Part shown: positions 34,906 to 45,990 of the stretch, one piece after another
How the letters are laid out: each line of letters opens with the position of its first letter
Position numbering within the stretch: position 1 is the first letter of the stretch
Origin: Strongyloides papillosus
Taxonomy: Eukaryota > Nematoda > Chromadorea > Rhabditida > Strongyloididae
DNA length: 64,000 nt
Assembly (NCBI GenBank): GCA_005656395.1
Contig: SRSI01000049.1
Location: forward strand, 434,001 to 498,000
Direction: 5' to 3'
Translations under genes and position numbers: made by a program
The notes under the pieces: generated by a model
What the model saw: the letters and a program-made list of their open reading frames with translations, nothing else
The model's database searches: none
What the model was told of the DNA's origin: nothing

Positions 34906-37729
34906 ATGCCTATCGGATCTCTACCAGCAGCTAGGCAACCACTTGGTGGAAGAAGTGTCGGAAGGGAAACTAGTAAGTTTATCAAATTTAAAAAATCAAA
35001 TCTATTATCTCGAAAACAAATAGTAAAAAACATGAACCACCATTTTTTCGATTATCTCCGGTGGATTTTGACTATCCCATCTATCCTCAGTCGGTAAACA
35101 AAACAACAACATTTATAGTATTTACACAGAATTATTACATTCCTATCATTAGATGATCCATAATTATAAAATTAAAAATCTCCCATCCATATTGTTCTCC
35201 TCTCCCATAACTGGAGTTATTACTTAAATATACATGTCATAGAGAATTATAAGAAACAATTGAAGCGTTTACCTCTTCATATTTTTTTAGCGTTATCAAC
35301 AACAGATCAACCATATAATATACAAATCTAAACAATAAACATAAATATGACTAAAAAAATTACCTTTTTTGATGGTTATGTTTATTGACAAAGAGACAAA
35401 CAAAAGACCTTGTATGAATTTTTATTGTACACAAAAATGGTATAAAAATATATATGCATAAAAACTTAAAAGTTTCTACTCTCCTTTTATCAATACAAAT
35501 AAATACCTATATATGTATATATGGAAGAATTTTTATACCTAAAACTAGTGTTGTTTTTGAGTTACATTTATTTTTATACCACGATCAGGTAGATTGTCTA
35601 CTTTTCTACACATTAATATAACAACCATTCATAAAGGTATATAATATTTATGTGCACATTATCAAAAGTTGATAATAATATAAAAGTTTTGGAAATTGAA
35701 AAGGGATAGTATTGAGGATAATCATCACTGTAATCGGTAATTGTAAAATCATCTTGCCAAGGGGTAGACAATATATATATGCTCGTTAAAAATGGGGTGA
35801 TGATAACGTCATTTAACATATATTTTAAAAATAGAAAAAAATTGTTATTATTATTATTTAAATATTATTATTTATTACTAACTATATCTAAATAAAAGGG
35901 AAAAAAAAATATATATATATATATAAAACAATAGGAGATAATTTCCGCTGATTATGCAGGCTAGAACATATGAATTTTGGGGAAATAGACGTTAGTTAGA
36001 GTATATATTTTTTAATCATAAACATTTTATAAAATATTTCCATATTTAAATTTTAAAAAGATAAAACTTTTTAATATACTTATTTTTAGCCTCTGGAGCT
36101 AGAATGCTTAAAATAGTAACTGAATCATCCTCATCAAGAATAGGATCAGGTCTTTCACCATTTGGCCAGAATGCAGCATCAACAATAAGAGATTCACGGG
36201 AACGTGAAAAAAAGGAGATGTCAGACTTGAATGACAAATTAGCTGATTACATAGAAAAGGTACGTTTTCTTGAGGCACAAAACCGTAAGTTGGCTGCTGA
36301 TCTTGAAGCATTAAGAGGAAAATGGGGAAAGGATACACATAACATCAGAAATATGTATGAAGGAGAGTTACGTGATGCTCAGAAACTTGTCAGAGATACA
36401 GATGCACAAAGAGAGGAACTTGAAAAAAGTATTAGAAAGATGATGGAGGAGTTAAATGATTTGAAGCAGAAGTATGGTGATGCTTTGAAGGGAAGAGAAA
36501 AGGATAGAATTACTATTGATAATCTTTTGAAACAACTATCTGATATTGAAGCTGAAGTTAACTACCTTAAGAGGAAGATCTCCGATCTTGAGGAGGAGGT
36601 TTCATTTATTAAGAAGGATAACCAAAATTTGTTACATGAATTACAAAGAACAAGAACTGACTTGGATCAAGAGACATTAAATAGAATCGACTACCAAAAC
36701 CAGGTACAGACTTTAATTGAAGAAATCGAATTCCTAAGACGTATCCACGACCAGGAGATCAAGGAACTCCAATCTCTTGCTGCCAGAGACACAACCCCAG
36801 AAAACAGAGAATTCTTCAAGAACGAACTTTCTGCTGCTATTAGAGATATCCGTACAGAGTATGACCAAATCTACAACCACAACAGAACAGATATGGAAAG
36901 CTGGTACAGATTGAAGGTTCAAGAAATCCAAACACAATCCGCCAGACAAAACATCGAGCAAGGATACGCCAAGGAAGAGGTTAAGAGATTAAGAACACAA
37001 TTAACTGACTTAAGAGGAAAACTTGCTGATCTTGAAGCCAGAAACAGTTTGTTGGAGAAACAAATTCAAGAACTCAACTTCCAACTCGAGGACGATCAAC
37101 GAAGTTACGAGGCCGCTCTCAATGAGAAGGATGCACAAATCAGAAAGATGCGTGAGGAGTGTCAAGCATTGATGGTTGAACTTCAAATGCTCCTTGATAC
37201 CAAACAAACTCTTGATGCTGAGATCGCTATATACAGAAAGATGTTGGAGGGTGAAGAGAATAGGGCTGGCCTTAGACAATTAGTAGAACAGGTTGTTAAG
37301 ACACATGGTATCACACAACAAGAAGATACAGAAACTTTAAGAGTTATTAAAGGAGAGACAGCATCAAGAAGTTCCTTCCAAAGATCAGCTAAAGGTAATG
37401 TATCAATTCAGGAGTGTTCTCCAGACGGTAAATTCATCATAATCCAAAACACCCACCGAGCTAAAGATGAACCAATCGGTGAATGGAAATTGAAGAGAAA
37501 GATAGATGGCAAGAAAGAGATTGTTTATACATTCCCTAAAGATTTCGTATTGAAGGGTGGTAAGACAGTTAAGATATTTGCCCGTAACCAAGGCATCTCA
37601 TCCCCACCATCACAACTCGTCTTTGAAGGTGAGGAATCCTTTGGTAGTGGTTCAAATATCCAAACTATTCTTTATAATAAGGACGCCGAAGAGAGAGCCA
37701 CCCACATCCAAAGAAGTAGCAGTACCTAA
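34906..37729 (+). CDS. Cytoplasmic intermediate filament protein
   Basis: Exon 1 (34906-34972) and exon 2 (36090-37729) give 568 residues. The intron is 1117 bp, very long for this genome. A short head is followed by the alpha-helical rod (about 70-420). It opens with [22 protein letters not shown] and closes with [16 protein letters not shown], the two conserved rod ends. A lamin-tail domain follows (about 440-550, with the strand [10 protein letters not shown]). The long coil 1B and lamin tail are the nematode, lamin-like type of filament. It resembles the IFA/IFB group of C. elegans, which assembles as heteropolymers in epidermal and pharyngeal attachment structures; I cannot tell which member. 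The internal ATG at 36104 is not preferred because exon 1 splices in frame. See the possible alternative first exon at 35954. Confidence 0.93.
35954..35990 (+). other. Possible alternative first exon of the filament gene
   Basis: Inside the long first intron, an ATG at 35954 opens 12 codons (starting [12 protein letters not shown]) plus one base, followed by GTTAGT. That leaves the same splice phase as the annotated exon 1, so it joins exon 2 (36090) in frame after a 99-bp intron. An AATAG acceptor-like site lies about 22 bp before the ATG, where a spliced leader could be added. C. elegans ifb-1 is known to have alternative first exons. Evidence is phase and context only. Confidence 0.45.
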
Positions 37730-38317
37730 ACACAACTTAATGTAAACTTTTTGAAGATAATACTACTTATTAAAGATTATAATTTTATGGTTATCTGTGA
37801 TAAAAATATGAAAATAAAAAAAAAGAATAAAGTTTTAAATAATGAAAATTTTATTTTGTTTTAACATTTACGATACGTTTTTATATAAATTTTTATAATC
37901 TTATTAGCAATATGTAGAATTAAGGAAGGGTATTAGGAGAAAAAAAATCTTTGAACACTTATTCTACATGGAAAAAAGAGAGGTTACAAAAACCATGTAA
38001 ATACGAGCGATTTTTACTCACCCAAATACAAATATGTCTGTTTGGGAAGCGTAAAAGTAAGCATATCAAAGATTACCATAAAAGTAACGTTCGAATTTCG
38101 ATGTTTCCACAAATACAAAGTACAAAGGCAGCGAGAAAAGCGATGGATTGTTTCGCGTGGATTGACGTTTTCCAACACAATCATGAAATAGCATCTTGAA
38201 ACGAAGTCCTTTGGAAGGCATAATAATACCTTTGTTTGATATCTACATTGTATTAAAGGGAATTTCCCACATTATTCACGTTATATTTTGTCATTTAAAG
38301 CACGCACATTTAAAAAA
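37730..38317. other. Spacer with a less AT-rich patch
   Basis: 588 bp. The part at about 37950-38210 is less AT-rich than usual and holds an 82-codon plus-strand frame (37951-38199) that resembles nothing known and has no splice link to the next gene. It may be promoter or UTR sequence. Confidence 0.4.
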
Positions 38318-39468
38318 ATGAACCCAATTCTTGAGATGAATCCCGTTCCAAGGGCGATTCACAAAATTCTTGGGAAAGTTGAGCTATCTGTAGAGAATAG
38401 TAGAGAAGTTGATAGCTATTTCATCATCCAATGGGATAACAATACCGGTCCTATTACTATCCAGAATCGTGCATCCATCATAGATGTAAGTTATTATTGT
38501 ATAGTAAATTTTGATGTATTAATTATTCATATTTTTAGGAGTTTAATGGAGAGATTGGTTCATTCGATGACAGATCGACGATGAATTTCTTCTTTGACAG
38601 GTTGGTTCTTGTTTTTGCCTAGTCTTTATATTGATAATTTTTATACTTTAGAACAAGAGAAAGATCTGGTATTGATATCATAAAGAACGATCAAGCTACG
38701 TTCCTGATTGACATCCTCAAGAAGTACGGGAACGATAGTAGCACCTTTGGTAGTTGTGAAGGATCTCCTCGTTTGCAATCGCTTTCTTTTCGTTCTTCTG
38801 GAGTCAAAAAGAAGCGGACGAGTCGAGGAAAAAAAGGCAAAAAAGAGTGGTTAAAGCAAGTTAAAGCCACTGGCAAGGCATTGATGGAGTGTGATATGGA
38901 TGAAGAGGATTCATTGGATGAATTTGAGGATGTCCCCCATTATGGTTTAATCAAGGATGACGGATCTACTTCTGAGAAATCTTCGGATGGTGTTGCCTCT
39001 CCTGCCTGTAGCGGTAAAAAAACAAAGCACGGGAGTGCTCCATCGCCTAGAAGTGTTGAAGTATCAATGTTAAGAAGCGACGATGATGGCGATGATGTTA
39101 CTGAGGAAAGTTCTGACTCGGATTCATCGCAGGACTCTGATGACATGGAGGTATCTGTTGAGGAGAGAAGTTCTGAACCACCTTCACCACAATCGTGTAC
39201 CGAGGAGGAGAAATACGCCAGATGGGAGAAAGGAATCGTCGACAGAGTCAGAGCCGATGAGGAGACACCAAGTGAAAATCGGGACTGGAATGAATTGGAG
39301 GTAGTAACATCTGTCTACTCAAGTGAGGATGCCAAAGAATACTACCTCGTCTACAATACCAACAACAATTCAACCTGCCTCGTTGAGACACACGAGATTC
39401 CGGACTCCTACAGATACAAGCTCTGTGAATTTAAGGAGATGGTAACCCGAAGAAAAAGAAATGTCTAA
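38318..39468 (+). CDS. Unrecognised acidic 348-residue protein
   Basis: Exons 38318-38485, 38539-38600 and 38652-39468 (introns 53 and 51 bp) give 348 residues. An N-terminal region (1-100) looks folded, with strands such as VELSVEN and SYFIIQWDN. A Lys/Arg cluster (around 115-145, KKKRTSRGKKGKKEW) could be a nuclear localisation signal. The middle (150-270) is Ser/Asp/Glu-rich and low complexity. The last 70 residues (from about NELEVVTSVYSS) look folded again and end in RRKRNV. No family recognised. The ATG is the first in frame; codons upstream have no ATG. Exon phases close exactly, so the model is sound even though the function is unknown. Confidence 0.8.
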
Positions 39469-39818
39469 TTTCCTGTTATTACTTTTTTTTATGTGTATTT
39501 TATTTGTATATATTTTTTGTACTTATTGTCGTTGTTTTTAATAAAACACTAATTGTGTTGTTTGTCTTTCGTGTATTTTTTTATTACGGTTATAAGGTGG
39601 TGTTTATTTTATGTGATGTCCTGAGAGCAATATAAAGCTAGTTTTTTAATATTTGCCTTTCTTCATAATTAACCAAAAAACTCTATAACTTTTACAAACA
39701 CACTCTAAAAAGGACTTAAAAAAGAAAAACCTCTCTATAAAAAAATTTTATGTTAGTAAATCATTACTTCATCATTCATTGTTTTACAAAATACAAAAAA
39801 AAATAAACTAGAATTAAC
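39469..39818. other. Convergent 3-prime spacer
   Basis: 350 bp between two genes that converge. An AATAAAA signal near 39540 suits the leftward-ending gene. Nothing else seen. Confidence 0.6.
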
Positions 39819-41732
39819 CTAATCATCCATTGAACTTCTTTGCATAACAGGTACCGGGAATCCATGTTTGCAATCCTTCTCTGGCCAAGGGTAAATCTTG
39901 TTAATCAACTCATCATACTCAACATCATACACCTGAGATCTTATATACAATTCTATATCTTTAGGCTTAGGATACAATGAAGCTACACCATCCTTATAAG
40001 CTTCCTCAGCAATCTGGACAGCAATTTTCACTGATATCTCACGAATCTCCTTCAAACGTGGGTATATTCTACCCTCATCGAGGTGTTTCTGGGTTACGTA
40101 CTCTGCTACACAACGTGCTGCAACGAGGAAGTATTTTGATTTGATGTGGAGGATTTTGAATAGGCATACGGCTAACCCGATTGATGGGAAGATGTAGGCG
40201 TTGTTTCCCTGGCCTGGTTTGTATATTTTACCGTTATACTCAACATTCGGGAATGGAGATCCACTGGCGAAGAGAACTTTTCCGCTGGTAAGTTTGAAGG
40301 CATCCTCAGCAGTGCATTCTGCTTTAGAAGTTGGATTGGATAAAGCGAAAATAATTGGTCTTTGATTAATTTCAGCCATTCTCTTGATTACTGCTGGTGA
40401 AAAAGCTCCTTTAACGGTTGAAGCACCAATAATACCACTGGGTTGGACGGTATTAATAACATCAAGTAGTGACTTTGAATCAGGGAGATCTTTAGCAAAA
40501 GGTATATGTCTCTTACCAAGATCATTAAGTCTACTCTTAGTGATTAAACCTCCGATATCCATGAGGTATATTCTATCACAAGCCTCTTGATAAGATAAAC
40601 CTTCACTCTCCATTTGTCTTACAACCATCTCAGCAACACCAGTAGCAGCTCCTCCAGCTCCGAAGAAGACAAACTTCTGCTCGGATAATTTCTTTTTTGT
40701 TACACGTGTTGTAGCAAGGAGACCAGCCAAGACGACTGATGCTGTTCCTTGGATGTCATCATTGAACATTGTGTACTTATTTCTGTATCTATCAAGAAGT
40801 CTGTAAGCATTTTGATTACCGAAATCTTCAAATTGTATAAGAACGTTCTGACCATACTTCTTAACGCAAGCATTCATAAAATTGTCAAGTAATGTATCAT
40901 ATTCTTTTCCTCGTATTCTTTTATGTCTTAAACCAATGTAGAATGGGTCTTGTAACAATTTTTCATTATCAGTACCAACATCAATCAGAACTGGTAGACA
41001 TTGTGATGGCTTAATACCAGCTAATGCTGTATACAAAGTAAGTTTACCGATAGGAATACCCATACCATATGCTCCTAAATCACCAAGTCCAAGAATCCTT
41101 TCACCATCAGTAACAACGATAGCCTTAATGTCATCATGGGGGGAGTTAGACAAAATTTGATGGATTTTTGATATTGAATTGTCATTGGGTGTGATGTATA
41201 CTCCTCTTGGGTTTCTGTAAATGAAACCAAATGCTTGGCATGCCTGTCCTACTGTTGGGGTATAAACGATTGGCATCAACTCTTTGATATTATCACAAAA
41301 GATACGGAAGAATAGTTTCTCGTTTCTGTCGAGAAGTCCAATTAGTTGAATATATTTTTCTAGGTTGTCATTAGTTTGTCTTAACTTGCTCATAACTCTG
41401 TAAGCTTGTTGTTCCTCTGTCATGAATGCTGGTGGGAGAAGGCCGTGCATACCGAGGTACTGTCTTTCATACAATGTAAATGCCATACCCTTGTTGTATG
41501 CTGGATCTTTCAAGATATCATAACCTCTCTTGGTTGGTGTTACCCTCTCTGGACGGTACAATTTGTGTATAGCTATCGTTTCTTCATCACTATTCTCCGG
41601 CAACTTTATACGACCACTCAAATTCGGGGTTGATGACAATGAACGCCTCCAAAAAACTGTCCTCCTAACAGCTTCATTACGCAATAAATTTAGATAACTA
41701 CCAGACGTAGGGAAAAATAAGGGAATCCTCAT
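39819..41732 (-). CDS. men-1: Malic enzyme, probably mitochondrial
   Basis: A single exon of 637 residues. Oxidative decarboxylation of malate to pyruvate and CO2 with NAD(P)+. Seen: the MPIVYTPTVGQACQ malic signature, the DGERILGLGDLG strand, metal-binding FEDFGNQNAYRLL, NDDIQGTA, dinucleotide loop FGAGGAATG, and LSNPTSKAEC. The N-terminal 35 residues are Arg-rich with one acidic residue (RRTVFWRRSLSS), which suits a mitochondrial presequence. After the second strand of the nucleotide site it reads MDIGGL, where the vertebrate cytosolic NADP enzyme has VDSKGL. The phosphate-binding Ser-Lys is therefore missing and NAD use is possible. Ascaris has a well-known mitochondrial NAD malic enzyme. 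The cofactor is inference. Confidence 0.95.
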   Translation of the reverse strand: MRIPLFFPTSGSYLNLLRNEAVRRTVFWRRSLSSTPNLSGRIKLPENSDEETIAIHKLYRPERVTPTKRGYDILKDPAYNKGMAFTLYERQYLGMHGLLPPAFMTEEQQAYRVMSKLRQTNDNLEKYIQLIGLLDRNEKLFFRIFCDNIKELMPIVYTPTVGQACQAFGFIYRNPRGVYITPNDNSISKIHQILSNSPHDDIKAIVVTDGERILGLGDLGAYGMGIPIGKLTLYTALAGIKPSQCLPVLIDVGTDNEKLLQDPFYIGLRHKRIRGKEYDTLLDNFMNACVKKYGQNVLIQFEDFGNQNAYRLLDRYRNKYTMFNDDIQGTASVVLAGLLATTRVTKKKLSEQKFVFFGAGGAATGVAEMVVRQMESEGLSYQEACDRIYLMDIGGLITKSRLNDLGKRHIPFAKDLPDSKSLLDVINTVQPSGIIGASTVKGAFSPAVIKRMAEINQRPIIFALSNPTSKAECTAEDAFKLTSGKVLFASGSPFPNVEYNGKIYKPGQGNNAYIFPSIGLAVCLFKILHIKSKYFLVAARCVAEYVTQKHLDEGRIYPRLKEIREISVKIAVQIAEEAYKDGVASLYPKPKDIELYIRSQVYDVEYDELINKIYPWPEKDCKHGFPVPVMQRSSMDD

Positions 41733-42784
41733 ATCGTTTAGTATGTAGAAATACGTAGAAAATAAAATGAAAAAGAATAAGTTATGTGCTATGTTAAAAC
41801 GATGACAATAACGCTATATGTACTTTAGTATATCCTCTCTGTTAAAGTGTCAAAAAACACAACAGCTATTATCATCCAAAAATACGCAAAAGTCACGTAT
41901 CATAATGAAAATAAAAGAAAGTTACATATGTCGGAGAAGAAAGTACTAGTTGTTGAATTGATTTTCTAAAAATAATGATAAGGAGATAACAAATTGTTTT
42001 CATCATTCCAGGGACAGTGATAAATGGGAAGGAAAAGTTTATTTATGATATAGAGAAATGGAAAAGTTCGTTTTTTTCCATAGGGACAGTTTCATAGGGA
42101 AAAAAGGGTTCATATGTATAGTAGAAACTAACTTCAATCTGTAGAAATATCCAGAAAATTGTTGTTATTTAGCCTATTCAAGTACAAGTGAATTAATTTT
42201 TTGGCTAACACAACAATGTACACATTTCTGATGGTGTCTCTCACTTACTCTAGTTGTTTTTTACCCTGCTTAAAGTAATATTTCACGCTATCCTGTCTCT
42301 TCAAGACAATAGATACATAATCGTTATGGAGAACTACAAAATAAAATCTCTTTCACCATGACTTACAATACTTTTGTCTACCAACTCCCTTGGATTGTTG
42401 GAATAAAGAAACTATTCCCACTGTTGGCAGGAAAAAATTTATAATCACAGTTTTTGAATATAAGGTGCTGATATGACAACATTCAATTCTACTAACATGT
42501 TGACATTATTTCATCATAAGGTATTGTAAATTATCACCATTTTTTTTAACAAATCATCCCCATCCTCACACTTTATCATCTTATTTTATATCGCAACATA
42601 AGAAGTATTATATTTTTGGTCATCATAGTTGATAAAAAACATAAAAAAATTGGTCTTTTTTCTCAAATTTCGATGATATTTATAACTTGTTTAATAACTT
42701 TTATACTTACAGTACGCAATTGGACATATATTTATCAGTGAACTTTGGTTGTTTCTGATAAGTCAACAAGGAGGTTTCGAAATA
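41733..42784. other. Divergent intergenic region
   Basis: 1052 bp between the starts of malic enzyme and WDR82. It must hold both promoters; no specific element or small gene is recognisable. Confidence 0.55.
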
Positions 42785-43925
42785 ATGGAGGATACTGATG
42801 TTTCCAGGAGGCTGAAAGAAGGTGTAATGGATGACATTAATAACAATCACAGGTAAGTCAAATATCCGTAATCAATGTTGTAATTTTCTATTTTTTGAGT
42901 TTCAGGAAGATGGTTCCGTTCAGTGAGTGTCGTTATGAAAACTTCGCGGTACGTAAACACTTCGACACCGACAGTAAAAGGATAAAATCAATGGATATAT
43001 CACCGTGTGGAGATTTTTTGGCCACCTCAACAGGTAGCGAGAAAATCATACTTTTCGATGTACCGAGTGGGTGTGAAGTTGCTAGGGTAAAGTTTGCTCG
43101 ATTATTTCTAGTAATTACTGTTGATTTTTCTAGATACCAACAAAGAAGTATGGATGTAGCCATGTAGTTTTTGCTGGCGATGGTTTGAAGGCCTTACATT
43201 CGTCGGAGAAGATTAATGACGATATAAGGTACCTGTGTTTGGAGAAGAAGAAATATATAAGGTACTTCAGTGGACATAAGGATGATGTTCTGTCTTTATC
43301 AATGTCACCTGATGGTCAGACCTTTCTATCAAGTAGCAGGGATGGTGCAGTGAAAATGTGGGACTTCAGGAGCGATGAAACTTGTATGACGTCTACATAC
43401 TTTCATCTGAATCCACGGGTAGCGTATGATCCCAAAGGTACAATATATGCTGTGTCGGATGAGAAGAATCTAATTAAATTCTACGACTCAAGGTACATAA
43501 ACCGCCGTCCATTCAAGGTGATGTCCTCTAGATCCTCTACATGGAATGTCAACAATATCAGGTTTTCATTGGATGGAAGGAGTATTCTTGCCAGTGCCGA
43601 TGGGAACTATTTTTACACGTTTGACACTTTTACTGGTGAAAAGATGTCTTTTGGAGGGATAAGCAACTGTAGGAGATTAAATTTTGGTGTTGATTTCTCA
43701 CCCTGTGGCAGGTATATTATTGCTGGGAGTGATTTTGGGGAGCTTCTTTACTATGATGCTGTTAAGGGAAGGCTTTTGAAGACATTTAAGTCACCACATA
43801 GTGGTCATGTTGAGAATGTGCTCTTTCATAGGAAGTACCTGATGCTTGTCACCGGAGTGGATGATCTCATCTTCTGGACACCTGATTATGATGGTGATGA
43901 GGTCTTTGATTGGGTGGATTTGTGA
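42785..43925 (+). CDS. wdr82: WD40 protein WDR82/Swd2
   Basis: Exons 42785-42852, 42906-43086 and 43134-43925 (introns 53 and 47 bp) give 346 residues, about 30 more than human WDR82 because of a longer N terminus. The protein is a run of WD repeats. Diagnostic segments are SSEKINDDIRYLCL, then KKYIRYFSGHKDDVLSLSMSP, then MWDFRSDE, then NSxxFSLDG-like strands, and the last repeat ending in a tryptophan-containing LIFWTPDYD. These match WDR82 in order. WDR82/Swd2 brings the Set1/COMPASS H3K4 methyltransferase and the PNUTS-PP1 complex to RNA polymerase II with a phosphorylated tail. The 5-prime exon starts at the first ATG of the frame. Confidence 0.93.
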
Positions 43926-44769
43926 GTCCTGGTTGTTGCTGTGCTTTCATGTGATCGTTTAATGTAAAGCAAGGAATTGCGATTCAGTTAACTGCAATAG
44001 TAGTTTCAACGATAATGTCCAGTTACAATGTATTTTTTTTAATAAAATTGTAAATAATGTATTTTTTTGAACAAAATATGTAAATAGTGTATTTTTATTG
44101 TTTAAATTGTAAATAATGTATTTTGTAATAAAATTGTAAATAATGTAGTTAAAAGTACCTCAGTTAGAGGTTTTTCTAATAAAAGCAGTCCTTTTAAATA
44201 TGATTCAAACACAGGAAAAAAATAAATAGTCTTCTAAGGAATGGCAACACTGTTGGTAAGTCTTTAGTCACAACATTCAAATTGATTTTAAAATATATGT
44301 CATTCCAGATGGTGTATGTAAATCAAGAGGAAAATTTATAAATTCAGTTATTTATTATCAACAGAAGATTCTTCTCTTCGTTCTGAAAGAATGAGTGAAA
44401 AGATCTCACTATTATCTTTTGTTGTTAGAATTAAGGAGGAATCAGAACAGTTCTTCATACTTGATCTCCTTTTTTCTGCAGTATTTTAAGCAGTAAATTA
44501 GAAGAATTACGGATAAATGTTATTTAAACAAAGGGTTTTCGTGTTGAAGCCGTGAAGAAAATACTAACATGCATATGTCCACAGATTAAGTTTTAGTTAT
44601 AAAAAGACGGTTTTTCAGAAGGAAAATAAGATAATTTAATTTTAAAACAAGTAGATATTTCAATTTCTCGTAACTTTATTCAAAATAAAAATATACAATA
44701 AAAAATATATACAACCAAAAAAATACTTCAAAAAAATTCTTTCCTGATATAATACATACATTTCTGCGG
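43926..44769. other. Spacer with a short tandem repeat
   Basis: 844 bp between the end of WDR82 and the end of the small gene at 44770 (both point inward). Contains the 4-copy repeat listed next. No other feature seen. Confidence 0.55.
44027..44148. repeat. Tandem repeat, four copies of about 29 bp, carrying AATAAA
   Basis: Units start at about 44027, 44056, 44086 and 44115, each of the form (A/G)TGTATTTTT-(T-rich)-AAAATTGTAAAT(A), with a fifth partial copy. The first and last units contain AATAAA, so the repeat may duplicate the polyadenylation signal of WDR82, which ends about 100 bp upstream. Confidence 0.8.
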
Positions 44770-44973
44770 CTACTTTTTACTATTATTTTGTGATTGTTGA
44801 GTTTTTGATATCGTAAAACCAGTATCAGGGTTTGACAGAACATAACCCGCAAACTTATATGTTATATCTTCCTCCTTATCCGAATTATTGTTTTTGGGAG
44901 CTCTCTTCTTTTTATCCACAAAATTACCGTTAGCTGATGCCTTTAGCTGGTCAAATATAGATTTTTTGCTCAT
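44770..44973 (-). CDS. Small unrecognised protein, 67 residues (paralogue of 56714)
   Basis: A single-exon frame of 67 residues starting MSKKSIFDQLKAS. It aligns without gaps to the 60-residue product at 56714-56896: by hand 30 of 60 positions are identical, including MSKK-IF, DxKK, NSDKExDIxYKFA and the final SNxxxGxT with KT. The frame is open upstream, but the shared MSKK start fixes the ATG at 44973. It is hydrophilic, rich in Lys, Asn and Ser, with no signal peptide or membrane segment. The function is unknown; the conservation shows that it is, or recently was, translated. Confidence 0.75.
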   Translation of the reverse strand: MSKKSIFDQLKASANGNFVDKKKRAPKNNNSDKEEDITYKFAGYVLSNPDTGFTISKTQQSQNNSKK

Positions 44974-45990
44974 TTTAGTAGACGTAAATATGATATGGAA
45001 ATGTTGCAATAAATTCAAAACACCAAAGTAGTTATGTACCAACGTGTATACCATGCAATCGTTTCGGGAGATATATTTTTCTCCATAAATTAAAGATGAA
45101 ATATTTTAGTGGAAAAACTTTAAAAATGAGATATTGTGATAATTTATTGTTAATAGTTTATCATATGATCGTCAAGTTATTTGAAGATAGTAAAAATATC
45201 AATGAAATGTTTAGTGTTTGTGAAAAAGTGATTTCTACTCGTCTAGAGTAACTATCAAAAATCATGAATTCCTTTAAAAGTATACTTAAGAAGGTGGTGT
45301 AGATGATTTTCAAAGATTACAAACCACTGTTTACGAGGTTTTTTACACGAATCGTGATAAAAAGATAAATTATTACATTTACGATATGTTTCATGGAAAA
45401 ACCTTCTTTTTACAAACCAATCAACTACTTTTATCATATGAATCGTAAAGAAGGCAACTTTTAAAAGTGATCCCATACATTCTACCTCCAGATTCCTAAA
45501 ATAACAATTAAAAATTCCACATTTCCCTACATACAAAAATACCATTTCCATAATATCAACAAAACATTACAAAAGAAAAAAAATAACTGTAATCAAAATG
45601 TCCTTCATCAAACCTGCTTATCAGCCCTTTTTTAAAATAAATTAGCAATACAATAATATTATGTATAAAATTAATTAACTAATTTTTATCACATCAAAAC
45701 AAAACTGTAAAATCTTTTTATTATATAATGGTTTGATATTATAAATATTTTTATATATATTTTATCCTTTAATGATATATTATTATTTGTGGTGAAGAAT
45801 AAGATTAATATATATATGGGTAATTTTGTGTCATGTTGTTTCATTATCATTATTTTATAGTCATTTTTTGGTTATTTATATCAGTCTTTGAATTTTAGTT
45901 TTATCTACTATTTATTCGTAATCTCCATTTTTGATATATTTTTAATCTTTTTTTCTCTACAGTTCTGGTAAAAAAACCTTATGAAGTAGG
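44974..45990. other. Intergenic region
   Basis: 1017 bp, AT-rich. An open minus-strand frame at 45255-45551 has no feature that supports it. Promoters for the small gene and the Cys-rich gene lie here. Confidence 0.5.

Noticed and set aside
38030..38110. GTTCGAATTTC, a possible tRNA T-arm
   Set aside because: No acceptor-stem pairing or D-arm found around it.
45255..45551. 98-codon minus-strand frame
   Set aside because: No signal, domain or conservation; aromatic-rich composition looks like AT-rich chance reading.
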